From Oscillospiraceae bacterium (GTDB lineage: Bacteria > Bacillota > Clostridia > Oscillospirales > Oscillospiraceae), in assembly GCA_017527825.1 (NCBI GenBank), contig JAFXPO010000004.1, positions 1 to 64,000 on the forward strand: a stretch of DNA of 64,000 bases, written 5' to 3'. Below are positions 63,587 through 64,000 of this stretch, in pieces. The notes beneath the pieces are model-generated. The model was given only the letters and a program-made list of their open reading frames with translations. It had not been told where the DNA came from and searched no databases. How positions within the stretch are numbered: position 1 is the stretch's first letter; each line of letters opens with the position of its first letter. A program made the position numbers and the translations under genes.

Positions 63587-64000
63587 TTAGTTGCTGCGGG
63601 AGAGCTCTCCACTTGCGGAGTTGACATAATAATCATTTACATCGGTGGTGATCCGCCAGACGGGGATCAGGCGCTGGGAGGCGGAGGCAGTGCTTTGAAG
63701 CAGATATCCGCCGCGGATATCACTGACCTCGGTGCAGACTTCGCCGCTGAGATTGCTGTAATCCAAAAAACGAACCAGCGCGGTAATTCCGTCCATGCCG
63801 TCGCTGAGTTCGGCGGGCTCGACGGGCGGCACAAAGGAGCCGGTGACGGAGACCAGCCGTCCGGCAAAAAAGACCAGCGTCAGTTCTGCGTTAAACACGG
63901 TGGCGCCGGGCAGCATCCGCGCGGCGCCGACCCTGCCGCTTCCGCCGTTGACGGTGGAATAGAGCGCACCGTAGCCATGCGCGGAAAAGAGAGATTCATA
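63587..64000 (-). CDS. Partial gene, possible YycI/YycH-like regulator of the WalRK system
   Basis: The 3' end of a gene that runs off the right edge; 137 codons are visible and the frame is open at 64000. The end LLQSTASASQRLIPVWRITT and DVNDYYVNSASGELSRSN resembles the P-x-W-x-(I/V)-x-T----Y-V-x-A-x-(T/S)-GE strand pair closing YycI/YycH-type domains. Other visible parts are GYGALYSTVNGGSGRVGAAR, FNAELTLVFFAGRLVSVTGS and LVRFLDYSNLSGEVCTEVSD. Its place upstream of murA and walJ fits a WalRK accessory protein, but without the N-terminus this is tentative. Confidence 0.5.
   Translation of the reverse strand, partial: YESLFSAHGYGALYSTVNGGSGRVGAARMLPGATVFNAELTLVFFAGRLVSVTGSFVPPVEPAELSDGMDGITALVRFLDYSNLSGEVCTEVSDIRGGYLLQSTASASQRLIPVWRITTDVNDYYVNSASGELSRSN

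Overview
The window reads as a chromosomal segment of a GC-rich, spore-forming, anaerobic Gram-positive bacterium of the class Clostridia, probably a gut Oscillospiraceae-like lineage. Support from the sequence: S-layer homology (SLH) domains on giant secreted proteins, a GerA/SpoVAF-family spore protein behind a sigma-G-type promoter, consensus sigma-A promoters, strong AGGAGG ribosome binding sites, a TRAP transporter, a clostridial-type NADP-glutamate dehydrogenase, and walJ/rlmH/murA neighbours. No tRNA, rRNA, CRISPR array, integrase or intact transposase was seen.

Layout. 1-2023 is a decay zone: remnants of a surface-type protein, a DUF1653 protein and an alpha/beta hydrolase surround one intact TetR regulator with its own palindromic operator. 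2066-25279 is a 23-kb cell-surface locus: an anchored HtrA-like serine protease followed by three giant exported proteins (2503, 2566 and 2277 aa). The last two end in three SLH domains; the first has no visible anchor and carries a tyrosine-rich repeat block. A strong terminator closes the locus. 25577-27276 holds an OB-fold/HD nuclease-like protein and an alpha/beta hydrolase.

27453-38409 looks like an inducible uptake-and-catabolism island: a complete TRAP transporter (DctQ, DctM, DctP), two alpha/beta hydrolases with a LysR regulator on the minus strand, and a tightly packed divergent operon (small PH-like membrane protein, metallo-beta-lactamase-fold hydrolase, DUF554, DUF3237, Old Yellow Enzyme-type Fe-S flavoprotein). 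The gene set suggests import of an organic acid, ester or lactone hydrolysis, and reduction of an activated double bond; the substrate cannot be read from sequence.

38423-47550 holds an anion permease, a membrane protein with a cysteine/histidine tail, a zinc-ribbon/unknown/TrmH operon, a metal-responsive operon (CadC-like repressor, split HMA chaperone, P1B-ATPase), an Fe-S aldo/keto reductase and spoVAF. 47545-50970 is an unusual three-gene operon: LysR, DUF2156-GNAT fusion, and a six-helix membrane/C39-peptidase-like fusion. 51064-55000 carries an SGNH hydrolase, a DUF1836 regulator, a small membrane protein and a YtrA-type GntR/ABC operon. 54996-64000 is mostly housekeeping: a large conserved protein of unknown function, gdhA, phosphoglucomutase, DUF2007, rlmH, walJ (probably leaderless), murA, and a gene cut by the right edge.

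All family names come from recognising motifs in the sequence, not from database searches. Promoters, operators and terminators were located by eye.
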